Positions 1 through 12,300 of a stretch of 64,000 bases of DNA are shown in pieces (positions within the stretch are counted from its first letter, which is position 1; every line of letters starts with the position of its first letter). The notes under the pieces are model-generated. The model ran no database searches and was not told the origin of the DNA. It saw only the letters and a list, made by a program, of their open reading frames with translations. The translations under genes were made by a program, and so were the position numbers. The DNA lies in assembly GCA_963920575.1 (NCBI GenBank), contig OY986971.1, positions 6,760,779 through 6,824,778 on the forward strand. The letters are read 5' to 3'. This DNA comes from Narthecium ossifragum. Lineage: Eukaryota; Streptophyta; Magnoliopsida; Dioscoreales; Nartheciaceae.

Positions 1-1550
1 AGATTGATCATTCCTCTTTACGGTGAACACTCATATGAATGATCGATCATCTTGGGTGAGATGATCGATCCACTATATGCTGATTGGTCTTGGGTGATCC
101 GAAATTGGTGTTTTCGGTTTCTCTTCGACTCGATTTTCTCGTGTGGCTTTCCCGATGATAGATAATAATTATTATAATATTTAATCAAGATTTTAACGGG
201 TTTATCCTTGGATTACACCGCGGACTGCATTTTGAATCGGTTTATCGATTTCTACTGATCTTTATGTAGTTTTCCGATAAAGCATGTTATACCTATATAG
301 ATATAGCTTGTGGTTGCTTTATTGCTTTGTGGTTAATTGGGGGAGTGACGACCCCCGGGAATGTTTAGTATAAATGGGCCGAAGGTGTGCCATGCATGCT
401 TAGTATAGATTTACTGCTTTGATTAATAGCCCCACTGATAGCTGGCGTGTGCCGGGGGCATAACCCGTTGTATTCTAAATCTGTTGTGTGTGTTGGTTGG
501 TCGGGGTTGTAACCCCGTTGTAGTAATTCCGGTTGACGGCTGTGGACGCCGTTGTAATGCTGAAATCTGATATGTTGGGCATTGTTGTAATTGCTTGTTA
601 GATAGATCTTGATTGCTTTAGACCCTTGCTATGCATACCCTTGGCAAGCTATAGGCTTCGCCTAGCCCTGTATAATTGATGTCATCTTATTGCATGCTTA
701 TATCTCATATCTGTGCCTGAGCATTGCATGCATCTTGTCTGTATTAGAGCATAAGGATAGGGCGCGGGTGAATAGGATCTTCGCCGATTCAAGGCTCTCG
801 GGTAGCTCGGATCTAGCTCTAGGACCGTGGCTGGGTAGTTAGGCCTAGGGCGATTGTTTGTTAAATCTCTGTATTCTCGAGGATGGGTCTAGTTGGACAT
901 TATCTGTTGCTTGAGGTGTAGAGGTCACCCAAAGTTCTCATCTCATGCTCAATATCCTTGTTAAAGGAAGTTACGTGCTGCCCTGGGTCCTACCCCTTTG
1001 TTGAGAGGGACGACTCTTGACAGTTGAGGTCATTGAGCGCGTGCCCTGGGGTAGGCGGTGGACGTAACACGAGTTTCCCTTAGAGATGAGACAGAACCTG
1101 GGACTTTGTGGTTTTCCCTTCTTCCTGTGCGACATAGTGTAGAGTAGAACCCTACTGAGCTTTGTTGCTCACTCCTACCCGGGCTGCGTTTGCAGGTGCA
1201 AGCGCCAACTCATCCTCAGCGGTTCCAGCTGGATCGGGTCTTGGCGGCGCGTCGACTTCCTGAGGCGCTTGAGGTGTCAGAGGGACAGATGTACATTTTG
1301 ACAGCGTTTTGTTATAGTTACCCTTTGAGGATGAATTACGTAACTTTTAATTTATGAAATCTTGTCCCCTCTTTTGATTGAGCTCTATATTCCGCAATAT
1401 GAATCTGAAGTTCGATCTTTTATTATGCCATTGGAAGTCAAAAGTTCAAATTAATTCCGCTTTGCAATGTATCACGCCAGTTTGGATGTAAATAGTGTAG
1501 GTTCCCCTCACGCCCTGGTCCGGATTGGTTTTCTGGGTCGGGGTGTGACA
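1..1550 (+). mobile_element. Family-B LTR, left end cut by window (B0)
   Basis: This is the 3' part of an LTR ending in GGGGTGTGACA. It belongs with the three solo LTRs inside element A because it shares several blocks with them. These are a small GC hairpin followed by TTTAGTATAAATGGGCC at about 339-380, the box CTGAGC-TTG-TTGCTCACTCCTACC at about 1156-1180, and GGGCTGCGTTTGCAGGTGC at about 1181-1199. Its first 70 bases hold a perfect hairpin with 12-base arms, GATCGATCATCT and its complement. No coding frame was recognised. It could be a solo LTR or the 3' LTR of a larger element to the left; the window cannot tell. Confidence 0.75.
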
Positions 1551-2631
1551 TGGTCGATGGCGTCAGGAGTGGCCGATGGCGTCGGGCGTGGAGGTTAGCG
1601 ACGGCGGGTTGGGCGATGTCGGCGACGTTCGTGGATCTTGTGGCTGACGGCGGGTTGGGCGAGGTCGGGCGACGTCGGCGTGGGGAGAGGACAGGGGATG
1701 AATGAGGGGAACACTACCTCGGGCGTCGCCGGCTTCTCAGCTGGTCGCAGAGCACCATCTAGGCGAGGTCGGCGTGGCCGATGGCGTCGGGGGCATCGGG
1801 CGTGGCCGATGGCGTTGGGGGCGTCGGGCATGGCCGATGGCTTCAGGGGCATCGTGTGTGGCCGATGGCGTCGGGCGTGGCCCGATGGCGTCGAGGGCGT
1901 CGGGCGTGGCCAATGGCGTCGGGCGTGGAGGTCGGCGATGGCGAGTTGGGCTAGGTCAGCGACGCTCGTGCATCTTGTGGCTGACAGCGGGTTGGGCGAG
2001 GTCGGGCAACGTCGGCATGGGGAGAGGTGAGGGGATGAGTGAGGGGAACAAAGAGGGAGAGAGGAGAGGGGATGGGTGAGGAGAACACTACCTCGGGGCG
2101 TCACCGGCTTCTCAGCTGGTCGCAGAGCACCGTCTGGGCGATGGTGTCGGGCGTCGGGCGTGGCCGATGGCGTCAACGGCGGGTTGGGCGAGGTCGGCGT
2201 GGGGAGAGGAGAGGTGATGGGTGAGGGGAACAGAGAGGGAGAGAGGGGGATGGGGATGGGGAACAAAGCGTGGGGAGGGGATGGGTGTGGGTTAGAGGGA
2301 GAGGGGACGGGGACGGGGACGGGGGATAGGAATGGGAGGGATGGGATGTGAGGCGATGTCGGGCGAGGTCGGCGATGGCGTGGGGCGAGGTCGGCGACGT
2401 TCGGGTTGGGCGAGGTCGACGACGGTGCGGCTGACGGCGGGTTGGGCGAGGTCGGCGTGGGGAGAGGAGAGGGGATGGGTGAGGGGAACAGAGAGACAGA
2501 GAGGGAGAGAGGGGGATGGGGAAGGGGAACCATGGCATGGGGAGGGGATGGGTGAGGGGTAGAGGGAGAGGGGACGGGGGAGAGGGATGGGAGGGAGAGG
2601 GGACGGGGGAGAGGAATGGGACGTGAGTCTC

Positions 2632-2633
<2 letters not shown>
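1551..2633. repeat. GC-rich compound minisatellite
   Basis: The stretch is made of diverged repeats of GGCGTCGGGCGTGGCCGAT. A longer block (GTGGCTGACGGCGGGTTGGG, then GGCGAGGTCGGCGTGGGGAG, then a GAGGGGAACA/GAGA tail) recurs about four times. Open frames on both strands are pure repeat translation (Pro/Ser or Gly/Arg rich), so I call no gene. Confidence 0.7.

Positions 2634-2670
<37 letters not shown>
2634..2670. repeat. (CT)n microsatellite
   Basis: This is an uninterrupted run of CT dinucleotides ending the GC-rich repeat block. Confidence 0.95.
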
Positions 2671-2672
<2 letters not shown>

Positions 2673-3229
2673 GCTGAAATGTGTGGACGGGAATTTTGAG
2701 CGGGAATCGAATTTGAGATGGGAATCTTGAGGTTTTAGTTGGAATCTGGACCGTTGGATGTGTTTGGAGATAAATCCTGACCACTATGTCTTATAGTTGA
2801 GACATTTCAAAAACCGTTCTTCCTTATATGATAGATATATATCCAGCCCCCCATTATATCATCCTTATATGAGGCTATAGTTATAAAATAACCTGGCTTT
2901 GTTTATGGCGTCCTACATGGCAGGGATTATCCTAGGTGGAGTCTAAGTGGAGGGGGATTTAGTGGGAGAGGTGGGAAGTTAGTGAGGGGAGAAAGGGTGT
3001 TAGTGAGAAGTCACTAAGGGAGGTGGGGAGGGAGGATAGTTACCCTACCATGTGGTAGGGGTGCTTGCTAGTATATCTATATATATCCAAAAAAAAAAAC
3101 CCCCAACCCCCTGGCGACCTCGTCCCCGTCTCCCCCCCCTCTACGCGGCGCGTCCGGCGCCCCGAGGTCCCCCCCGTCCCCGCCGCCGCCGCCCCGCTCC
3201 AACCCGAATCCCGACTCCAACCTCCAGAT
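2671..3229. other. No gene seen
   Basis: The sequence is unique-looking and moderately AT-rich. It contains a GTGGGAGAGGTGGGAAG-type purine stretch and a short (TA)n/poly-A at about 3073-3095, then turns into C-rich DNA. I found no coding frame, RNA gene or element end. Confidence 0.5.
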
Positions 3230-3765
3230 CCGCCGCCACCATCCCACCCCCATCGCCGATCCCGCTCCCCCGTCGCCGATCCCGCTCCCCCGTCGCCGAT
3301 CCCCGCTCCCCTGTCGCCGATTCGGCTGCCCCGTCGCCGATCCCGCTCCCCCGTCGCCGATCCCCGCTCCCCTGTCGCCGATTCGGCTGCCCCGTCGCCG
3401 ATCCCCGCTCCCCTGTCGCCAATCCGGCTGCCCCGTCACCGATCCCGCTCCCCCGTCGCCAATCCGGGCTCCCCGTCACCGATCCCCGCTCCCCCGTCGC
3501 CTATCCCGCTCCCCCGCTGCCAATCCGAGCTCCCCTGTAGCCGATCCAGGCTCCCCGTCGCCGATAGCCCTCCCCCGTCACCGATCCGGGCTCCCCCTCA
3601 CCGATCTCGCTCCCCCTCGTCGATCCCCGCTCCCCATCGCCGACCCGGGCTCCCCCCTCGCCAATCCCGTCTCCCCGTCGCCAACCCGGGCTCCCCCTCG
3701 CCGATTCGATCACCATGTCGTCAATCTAGTCTCCCCGTCGCCAATCCTGTCACTAATCCAGCCAC
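3230..3765. repeat. C-rich minisatellite (CGCCGATCCCGCTCCCCCGT type)
   Basis: Tandem units of about 18-23 bases on the theme GTCGCCGATCCCGCTCCCC run head to tail, with some units reading GTCGCCGATTCGGCTGCCCC. Long open frames exist in several phases on both strands, but they encode monotonous Pro/Arg/Ser repeats. I treat them as repeat artefacts. Confidence 0.8.
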
Positions 3766-4270
3766 CAGTCCAAAGCTCCAATTTATTTTTTTCTCAATTA
3801 CTTTTTGTGGTTATTTTTTTTAATAACTTTTCAATTTTGTGGTTACTTTTCTTTTTGATAAGCCTATGCCAGTAGTATCTTTGGTAGTTACTTTTCATTT
3901 TCGAAAAGTAACTACCAAACATTTGACATGGAAAGTAACTTGTAATTTGTTATCAATTTTCAAAAAATAACTATAAAGAATAACAAGTGATACAAAATGA
4001 AAAGTAAATACCAATTTTATACCATTTTTCAAAAAGTAACTACAAAAAAGGAATGGAAAGTAAATTCCAAAAAAACTGAAAAGAAACCAATAATCAAATG
4101 AGATTTAAGTACCAAATAAATGGTGGCAGTCATCAGACTAAAAAGAGAAATGGAAAGTAACTACAAAATGAAAATTAACTTAAAAAAAAATTGAAAAGTA
4201 ACCTCCAAAAACATGGAAAGTAACTCCCAAAAAACCTGGAAAGTAACTACAAATAACATGTAATTTTGCT
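3766..4270. repeat. AT-rich GAAAGTAACT repeat with internal inversion
   Basis: Short diverged units around GAAAGTAACTACAAA recur after about position 3903. The same motif occurs in the opposite orientation (GTTACTTTTC) before it. The switch point is a perfect palindrome, listed separately. No gene. Confidence 0.65.
3880..3919. repeat. Perfect 17-base inverted repeat, 6-base loop
   Basis: The left arm TTTGGTAGTTACTTTTC is followed by the loop ATTTTC and then by the exact reverse complement of the arm. It sits at the centre of the inverted GAAAGTAACT array. Confidence 0.95.
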
Positions 4271-4797
4271 GTATACAACAATGAAAAGAAGCCATTAATG
4301 CATGCAAGTCATTAATGCAGTCTAAATTACCACACCCACTTATGTATTTATCAAAAAGTTCAATTGTCCAAAAATCGCACCCACTTATACACCCATTTAT
4401 TTTGGATTCCAGGATATTTAATCCTTTCTATTTGGAAAGGGTATTTTGGTGATGAAAGTTACCATAATAACCCTAAAAAAGACTAAATGCCTAATAGATT
4501 TGTTAGAAGACCGTAGAGCAATAAAGACCTCCAAATGAGACTAAATGACAATTATATGTAAGAATTATTAGGATCATGTCAACTTCGGCGTGTTTCATGG
4601 ATGACGCCTGTCTTCTTTTTAGATTCAGAACTAAGACTCTCTTGAGTTCTCAAGGGGAAAAAATAGAGAGAGTTTGGGGAAGTCACATGGTGTAGCATGG
4701 ATGCTATTTGAATTGTTTGGATTAGGCCCATCTTGAACTCATTTAAGAAGCCGCATCAGCCACCTATTTATCAGGATTTGGTGGGATGTCACCTTCA
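4271..4797. other. No gene seen
   Basis: This is AT-rich intergenic DNA without a coding frame or a recognisable element end. It lies directly left of the Mutator-like element. Confidence 0.5.
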
Positions 4798-6097
4798 AAA
4801 ATATATGAATAATGTTTGCTAGCCAACCCGACCTTTAATTGGCTATCAACCAACCTTAGGTGGTTATCCTGGATTGCCGACACGTGGCAATCCAGGTTTT
4901 GATAGCAACTTAGGTCGGGTGAGGGCTTCAGTGCTTCACCCAAGGTAGCCACCGGCGGCTCCTCCACCCGGGCCACGGCATCACTAATGGTCACCACCGT
5001 TATCGGATACAAGGCAGAGTCCGTCACCGACCTCTGCAACAGCGTCGACGTCCTCGGCATTGTCTACTGCAACGACGTCGACGTCTTTGTTCTCGTCTAC
5101 ATCGTCTTCTCCGCCACCAAACCCAAGCGCAGAGCCCGTGACTCCCATGTCCTGGAGAGCTCATCTGGTTCGGCAGGGGTGCAATTGGCACGATGGCTAC
5201 GCCTTGGACATCATGACCAGCATGTGGCACCACATGCACAGCGCCGCGACCATCTCCTTCTGATAATCGTCAAATGCCGCCCATGAGGCCGCGACAACGA
5301 TCGCCGCGGCACCAACCGGACAGCCGGATCGTCGAATTCCTCCGCCTTTGTCTCCTCACCGTCGACATGGTCAGTATTCCTCTGTTGCTCGCATGCAAGG
5401 TTGAGCTCGATGTCGAGAGCCATTGGCGCCTTTCCGGCCATCTTGTTTTCCTGCGCCTCCTCTGCTTTTTTATTTTTGCTCTGTTTTCTATTTCTTTGCT
5501 ATCCTCCTCCTCCTCTTCTTCTTCTTCTTCTTCTTCTTCTTCTTCTTCTTCTTCTTCTTCTTCTTCTTGATTCTTCATCCATGCTGGAAAACAAGATGGC
5601 CGGAAAGGCCATCAAGGACCCCAACGGCCTCCGCATCATCGCGTCAAAACTGCGACGATGAACAGGAGTGGGCGAGGAGAAGGCTGGGGATGAGGAGAAG
5701 GCTGCGGATGAGGAGGCGCAGGAGAAGGCTCGCTCGACCTCACGTCGATGAGTTGGAACTCATCCTCGCCGGAGTGGGCGAGGAGAAGGCTGCGGATGAG
5801 GAGGCACAGCTCTTCGGAGCGGAGGGGGGAGAGGGCGGCGAGGCAAGCCGAGGATAGGAGCTCCATGGATGCGAGGCGACGGAGGGAGCGCCAGCGAGGG
5901 CCGTAGGGAGAGGAGCTGAGGAAGATTCCTTGGAGCAGAGAGGGTGGGGCGGTTGGCGAAGGTGGCGTCATGGGTGGAGCTGAGGTTGGCTACCAAAATC
6001 TGGATTGCCACGTGTCGGCAATCCATGATAGCCACCTAAGGTTGGCTATCAGCCAACTAAAAACGGGGTTGGCTATATATCACGACTCAAAATATAT
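4798..6097. mobile_element. Non-autonomous Mutator-like element with 9-bp TSD
   Basis: The element proper is 4807-6088. It is flanked by the identical 9-mers AAAATATAT at 4798-4806 and 6089-6097. The first and last ~100 bases are inverted copies: TAGCCAACCC near each outer end, and the shared inner block GGATTGCCACGTGTCGGCAATCCA. A 9-bp duplication plus long terminal inverted repeats starting with G is the Mutator superfamily signature. The ~1.05-kb interior is GC-rich with a TTC repeat and encodes no transposase, so it would depend on a transposase made elsewhere. The interior could be captured host sequence (Pack-MULE), but I recognise no donor gene. Confidence 0.8.
5502..5568. repeat. (TTC)n / (TCC)n microsatellite
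   Basis: A TCC run passes into about 16 TTC units inside the Mutator-like element. It gives spurious poly-Ser, poly-Leu, poly-Phe and poly-Glu frames. Confidence 0.95.
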
Positions 6098-6294
6098 TTT
6101 AGATCCGTGGCTTGGTAGGATAGTCTCCGAGACTCCCAAGCCACGGACTCCCACCAATCATGAAAAGCTGTTGTGCAATTCATGCGTTTTTTTTATATAT
6201 AGTAATATCACTTTGTATCAACTCGTAAGAAAAAAAAAATTCACTTCGAAGCATGCATTTGATAAGTTTTACGTGAATTTCATGCCAGCTATAA

Positions 6295-6497
6295 GGACTC
6301 GTTTGGTATGGCGTTAGCTTATTCCGGGTTAAGGGGTTTTGGGATAGAAAAAATAAGAATAAAGTAGCAATGATTAATTGGAATAAGAAAAAGTAGAGTG
6401 ACAGTGGTAGGTAAAATGAGAATAAATGGGTAATGATTACTTGGAATAGGAAAATGTTTTTGGAGGTTATTCCCCTTATTCCTATACCAAACAAGCC
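6295..6497. mobile_element. Tourist-like MITE (~200 bp)
   Basis: The ends are inverted copies: GGACTCGTTTGGTAT at the left, and GGCTTGTTTGGTATAGG read from the right on the other strand. TAA precedes the left end and TTA/TAA follows the right end, fitting the 3-bp TWA target duplication of PIF/Harbinger-derived Tourist MITEs. The interior is AT-rich with GGAATAAG-like repeats and is non-coding. Confidence 0.6.
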
Positions 6498-6500
6498 TTA

Positions 6501-8270
6501 AAAGATTCACATTAAACTCCTAATAAACTTTTTTTTAGACAATTAATCACATTCGCTTATAAAAAGACAATAATACCCCCCACTTTCTTTCTCAGCCACC
6601 AACCACCCCGGCCATCATCTCTCCTCCATTCCTTCAACAACCTCTACCTCCTATCCCTCCTCTGCCCTGCAGCCACCACCTATGTTCTCTAGACCCGAGC
6701 ACCACCACGCCCTTTACGCCGCGACGACTCCATCACCGTCCAGCCACTCACGACCCTCGGCAAACTCCAACCCGCAACAACCAACGGAGGCCTCGGCTCC
6801 GCCTCTGGCTACGGCTTACTTTCGAGCCAAGTTTGATTTCGAGCCTATTTCGGGCTTAGTTTGAGCTCGAGCCTTAACAATCCGCTTGATACTTGATGCA
6901 TATTAATAAGTTTACTTAAATGAGTCTTAACATGATACTAAATTTAAATCAATCTTGAAATCCATCATGATTTAAATTTGATTTGTAGTTTTGAATTCAA
7001 AATGTGAAAAGTGGAAAGTGAAAATTGACACAATTTTTTTGAGAAGGACAAACTTGATCATACACAATTATGATTAAAAGTGATTCAAAAGATACATAAA
7101 ATACAAGGAATTTGTAAATGTATGTTACGAGGCTGGATCGCTCGTAACGAGTCTCGGTCTCGGCTTAGAAATGGCTCGATTTGACTCGAAATTGGTTGAT
7201 ATCAGCTCTGATATGGCTTGCAATCTGATTTGGTTAAAGCTGAGCCTGATTGAAGCTAACTAGTTTGAATTAGATTTGGTTGAGCTCGATTGATGAAATT
7301 GATCTTGACTAAGCCTGATTGGATTTGGTAGGCTGGGATCTGATCTGATCAAATTGGACGGTAGTGATTTGCCGGAGCTGAAAAGAGTGGCTTGGAGAAG
7401 AAGCAATGGAGATCTGACGACGGTGGTTAATCAGAACCGGATCAATCTAGGCCTGAAGCCTGCTGGGCCTTGACCGGGTCGAATTTGATTGGGTTAGGTC
7501 CAAGCCACTTGACCGGATGGAACCAACTCAAGGTGAGCTGCTCGATGGGAGGGGCGACCGTGAGTAAGGTGGTGGGGTCGTGACAGCGAATCTCACCGAG
7601 AAATGATGGGGTCGCCGAATCTGGGCGGGGGGATTAAGGAGGGAGGGTTGTGGGGTGACGGGGATGCCGGATATGGAGGTGGATGGGAACGAGGAAGCAT
7701 AGGTAGCAGTTTCGAGAGAGGAGAAGAGCTTGGTGGGGTCTTTCCGGCGAGGATGGCGATCGGACGGTGTTGGGGAGGAGCTCAGGGAGGCGGGGTATCC
7801 AAATTTGTCCTTGGATGGGGATGTGGTGGGTCTGAGACGGTGAGTTAGAGAGGTGGTGGCGCCGGCTTGGAGAGAAAGGGGTGGAGCTTGCGGGGTTTAG
7901 GTGAGCATGGAGGTCGATGGCGTCGAGTCGGCATCACGGTGTGGTTTGGAGTTGCTGTAGGGCGTCGGTGGTTCGGATGGCGATTGAAGGGAGAGGGGCA
8001 CCGCAGGTGGCCGCGGTGGAGGGTGATGGGAGAGAGAGATGGGCGGAGTTGGTGAGTTTGTTGGAATTTGTTGACGGAGACGGTGGTGGTTCGTCAAAGG
8101 GGAACGAACGGCCGACGAGGGTGGCGACAGCTGCGGGTTGCTAGGAGTTGGATAGATTTAGGTTAGGGGATTGCCATAATAGATGAAAGTATTTTTGCCA
8201 TAAAATTTTTAAAACCAAATATAACCATTTGTTAGAGGATTCAACGCCTAAAAAAAAACCAATATGGACT
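6501..8270. mobile_element. Likely relative of element D2, ends unresolved (D1)
   Basis: The stretch has no convincing gene. It shares blocks with element D2 in the same order and orientation: AAAAAGACAATAATACCC near its left side (about 6561) and ATCTCACCGAGAAATGA near its right side (about 7586). Between them are repeats of GAGCTCGATTTGGTT-like motifs and a GC-rich right third whose Gly/Arg-rich frames look non-coding. I could not fix terminal repeats or a target duplication, so the limits are approximate. Confidence 0.4.
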
Positions 8271-9363
8271 ATAGGTTGATTATTTCCATTAAAAGTGACT
8301 AGACACCAATTTCCTATAAGTTAGTATTATTTATTTGTTTATTATCTTATACCATGTGTGGTAGCACCCCTGGCATTTCTGTTTTCTTTTTTTGCTTAGA
8401 TTGTCTAAACGGATGAGTTAAATATGGACTACATACCATGATCCACGCACACCCCGTGCCCTGGTATGAAGGCCCCTCTCTACTGGCATAACCCTTGCTT
8501 CATGAGCAGCAATATCCGCCGAAGAGTTACAAAACCTAGGGTACCACCCCCATCATGCAACCTAATTGTGCGTGATATCCGTAGAGGTCCTGAAAGTTGT
8601 ATGGTTAGAGGGCTTCAAGTAGTACCTGTTGGGGCTAATGGATTAATGGATTGGTTTGGGTGTTTAATCAAAAAATAAGAGCTCCATTGTTTTAAGGGTT
8701 TTCTTAAATATAGATATCTAAGTTTTTCCAATATCATGAAAATTATCTATATCTTAAAAACTTGTATACTTGTAACTATATTATGTATTATTTTGCAAAT
8801 ACTTCCGTTTGACAACAAATGTCAGTCGAACTAACTATATTTACAAAATAACAGTATTTTGATTGCTTTATGTCAAAACAGAAGGTACTTATTTGAGCTT
8901 TTTATCAGAGCGGGTGCCCATACGTGAAGACCATCTGATACAATCTGATATGATTTATCTCCACACCCTCCATCGGCAAATCTCTAACCCAAACAAAACC
9001 AACACATGCAGTTCCATGACCAGGAGAGGATTTTGACAACGCCAATTATCATCCAATTACCCTACATTGCATCACTATGCACTAGTTGGGAGTACATCTG
9101 ATGATAAACACCAATAAAGCCTTCCATTGCATCTTCCATTTCCAAAGCTTGAGCAAAAATCTCCTACTTGATATTGTAAGAATTGTGCTTCTCGCAGTTT
9201 ATAGCAGGACCACATAATGTCTACTGATGGTATTGAGGAAGGATATATGAAGAAAAACACATAATTGTAAACACCATCATCTCCTTGCACATAATTATGT
9301 TCCTTCCTTTTATGTTCCTTCCTTCTAGTCATGACGGTCATGCTCCTTTCTTATCATGTTTGC
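8271..9363. other. Intergenic; right side probably 3' UTR of the methyltransferase gene
   Basis: An open frame of about 70 codons at 8466-8678 (plus) resembles nothing I know. A minus-strand frame at 9075-9341 lies just downstream of the methyltransferase stop and may be transcribed 3' UTR. No promoter, RNA gene or element end was recognised. Confidence 0.4.
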
Positions 9364-12300
9364 CTAATTTCTGCAGTGCCCCTGAGACTTACCATGGAAC
9401 TCTTTCAAATTATCTTCCAACTTCGAGAAGAATGATGAGAAAGCTTCTGTGTAGAAAACATTAAGGTGCAAGACAGTTCTAGAACATTAGTTCTCAACTT
9501 GCAATAGGATCAAAATCAAGAAGAAGAACGACAGGAAATTAACACGCTTGCCCACGCCAACCAGTAAATAACGAATTAGCCAGCAAAATGCCACTACATT
9601 TAAGAGAAAGTAAGAACCTGAAAATGGACTTCCTTTCTCCAATAATGAACCTTTCACCAAAACTGTGCCTGGTATTTGCTCTAAAACCTACAAGATAAGA
9701 GTTAGCTAACATTTGAAACGGCATAGGTTTGCTTATTATTATAATAGCCTACCGATACACGGAATGAGAGTCCTGCAGATGGATGCTGCGAGCTACTTGA
9801 CTCATGCAACGGTGGATTGATGGCCGTTTCACCAACATCGGGCTTATTGCTCAACTCTTTGCTGCTATGTTCCATTGACAAACTAATCTAGCGGAATGTA
9901 AATACAACTCATTATAAAACAAAGAAATAATCACCCTTCCAGACCAAAAACATTGATTTAAGGCAAAAGACCTGGGCATACACCAACACTAAATGATGAC
10001 AAATCTGATTTGCAGCAGACACCACTATCAAGGAAAAAGGACTCCACTGATTTTAATATTTGAAAGGCACCACACTGACGATGAAGTCCCTGATGAATCA
10101 TGCTTTCAGCAATCAGACTTCAAGAGAGAATAAGAACTGACATAATAAAATAAAGATAAGTACAGAACTTTCCTTGAGAGAAAATGCGAGGACAAAGCTA
10201 TTCTTGCTAAAAAAGAAAATTAAAGATTAATCGCGTGTACTGACACATATTTTCAGGAAAAACACAATTGGTCGATAATGTACCTCCAAAGAAGACAAAG
10301 CAAATACAATGCATAGAAGATAAGCTCGAAGCTTGTTTTCCATTGGTTTCTCACAACAGAAATAGGAAAGATGAGTTCAACAGGTATCCCACACACATAG
10401 GATCTAATCATCTAATAGCCCGGCCAGATTTGGCAATAACAATATTCAGAAAGTACCACAACCATCTCTCCATGGCAGAACTAGCAGTATATTATACAGA
10501 GTGTAATAATTCTATCCTGCACAAATGAAGAATGGAGGCTAACCTTCACTTTCCAGATATACATTCCATAAAATGAAGCCTAGCCATTTTCCAAAAGGAT
10601 AACCACAGTCTAGTTTATCAGATACTGACTAGTAAGAATATCAATAATGCTTCAGACAGCTAAAAGGAATCCAACAACCTTCTACAAGGGAATAATTTTT
10701 TCTCTTCGTGAAATTTGCATACCAGAACTGGGAACTCAAAAGAATCGTCCAAAAATATCATAGGAAGAAAAGAGCGGAAGACTCAAGCACCAAAAACACA
10801 CAAGGATATCTCAAGCATATTATATTGCCATAATACCAGTAGACAGACAAATTAGCCACAATATATGTCATTTACCAATTCAATATAATTAGAACAGTCC
10901 ATAAACAAAAAATATGATGGTCAAACCTCAAGCGTGAAAGAATTCTGGCTCTTCCTGGGCACGTGCAGCTCTACGGATTTTTTGTTTGGAGAAAGAAAAG
11001 ACCATGCAAGACCCCATCGTGCAGTTTGACCTTGGACAAACTCAGTGGTTTTCACTATTGAAACCCCAACCCCACGAAGCTTTGACACCAGTAACTTCAA
11101 GTCTGTTTTTCTTCCTACCATTGAAGTGAACCACCTTCAACCATATCAGAGAAGAGGGTCGTTCATAAATTACACTTGGATAAAAAATATAAGATGGCAA
11201 AAATTAAAGGATATTACTACTCACCGAAAAGAATGCTTCAGCACCACACTATCTTCTATTATACGAGAGATGAAAGCTTGTTCTCCACCAGGGCAAACCA
11301 TCTCCTCAAAAGTTCTACCACATGAAGTCTTAGGGTTTAGACATGCATTCTCTATGTACTCAAAAAATGGAGGGTTGCACATGCAGAAGTCAAAATTTTC
11401 CTCATCCTTAATGACACCAACAAGCACAGATGGTCCTTGGTAGTTTCCCTCCTTTGAATTTGTGCATGGAGCTGCTGCACCATGCTCTGTACTAATGGAA
11501 GGCTCTGCGGACTCCCTTTGAACAAATTTCTCAGAGCTTAGGGTGACACCAGTAGAATATGATGGATCATTAGCGTTTCTGACTTCAATTAGATCTGAGA
11601 GGTGGGGATTGCTGGCGACATTCTTTCTAGCCCACTCTAAAGCCACATCCGTCATGTCTACAATAAAACACGAAAAAATTCCCATGAAACTAGCATTTTG
11701 ATAATTACCGTGGCAAAAAAATTTTATGCTTAACCTGCAGCCACCAAATCTGCAAAGAGAAAGATGACCTGAAGCAACAAAACTCCAACCCAGCAATGAT
11801 GCACCGAGCAGCGGATATATGCAATTGGCACCAGTCCCGATATCAAATCCTCTCACTCTACCATCCAAAGAAGGAATCCTAGGAATGAGTTCAGAGGCCA
11901 GCAGGTCTTTTACCCAGTGGATGTAATTTGATCGGTTTGGCACCGTAGGGCAAAGCTGTCCATTTGGAATCCACCTGCAGAGCACAATCCAAAGCTATAG
12001 ATCTTCAAATAAAACAACTAACTTCCATTACTACGAAATGTCAACCTAAAAAACCCACATTCCTCAGACCCCTAATTTCCCTGCGGACCTTAGAAAACTT
12101 CAACCTTTCCACGAAAGGGCCAATAGAATCGAGCAATTGATACACAAAAGCATAAAAAACCTAATCCAGTAACAAAACCAATATTCGTTAGTGCCTTGAT
12201 TTTTAGATAAACTACAAAAATCAGACTTCTTCATCGATTACCAATACAGAACTTTCGTGTGAAACAGAAGACTTTGACATTATGACCCCAAATTTCGTCT

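Noticed and set aside
1595..3823. Long Pro/Ser/Arg- or Gly-rich frames on both strands
   Set aside because: Overlapping frames in several phases follow the GC-rich minisatellites; composition explains them.
5270..5857. Frames with poly-Glu, poly-Ser, poly-Phe or poly-Leu
   Set aside because: All are readings of one TTC microsatellite.
8466..8678. Possible small gene of 70 codons
   Set aside because: No family resemblance, no promoter or splice context; kept only as a note in the intergenic entry.
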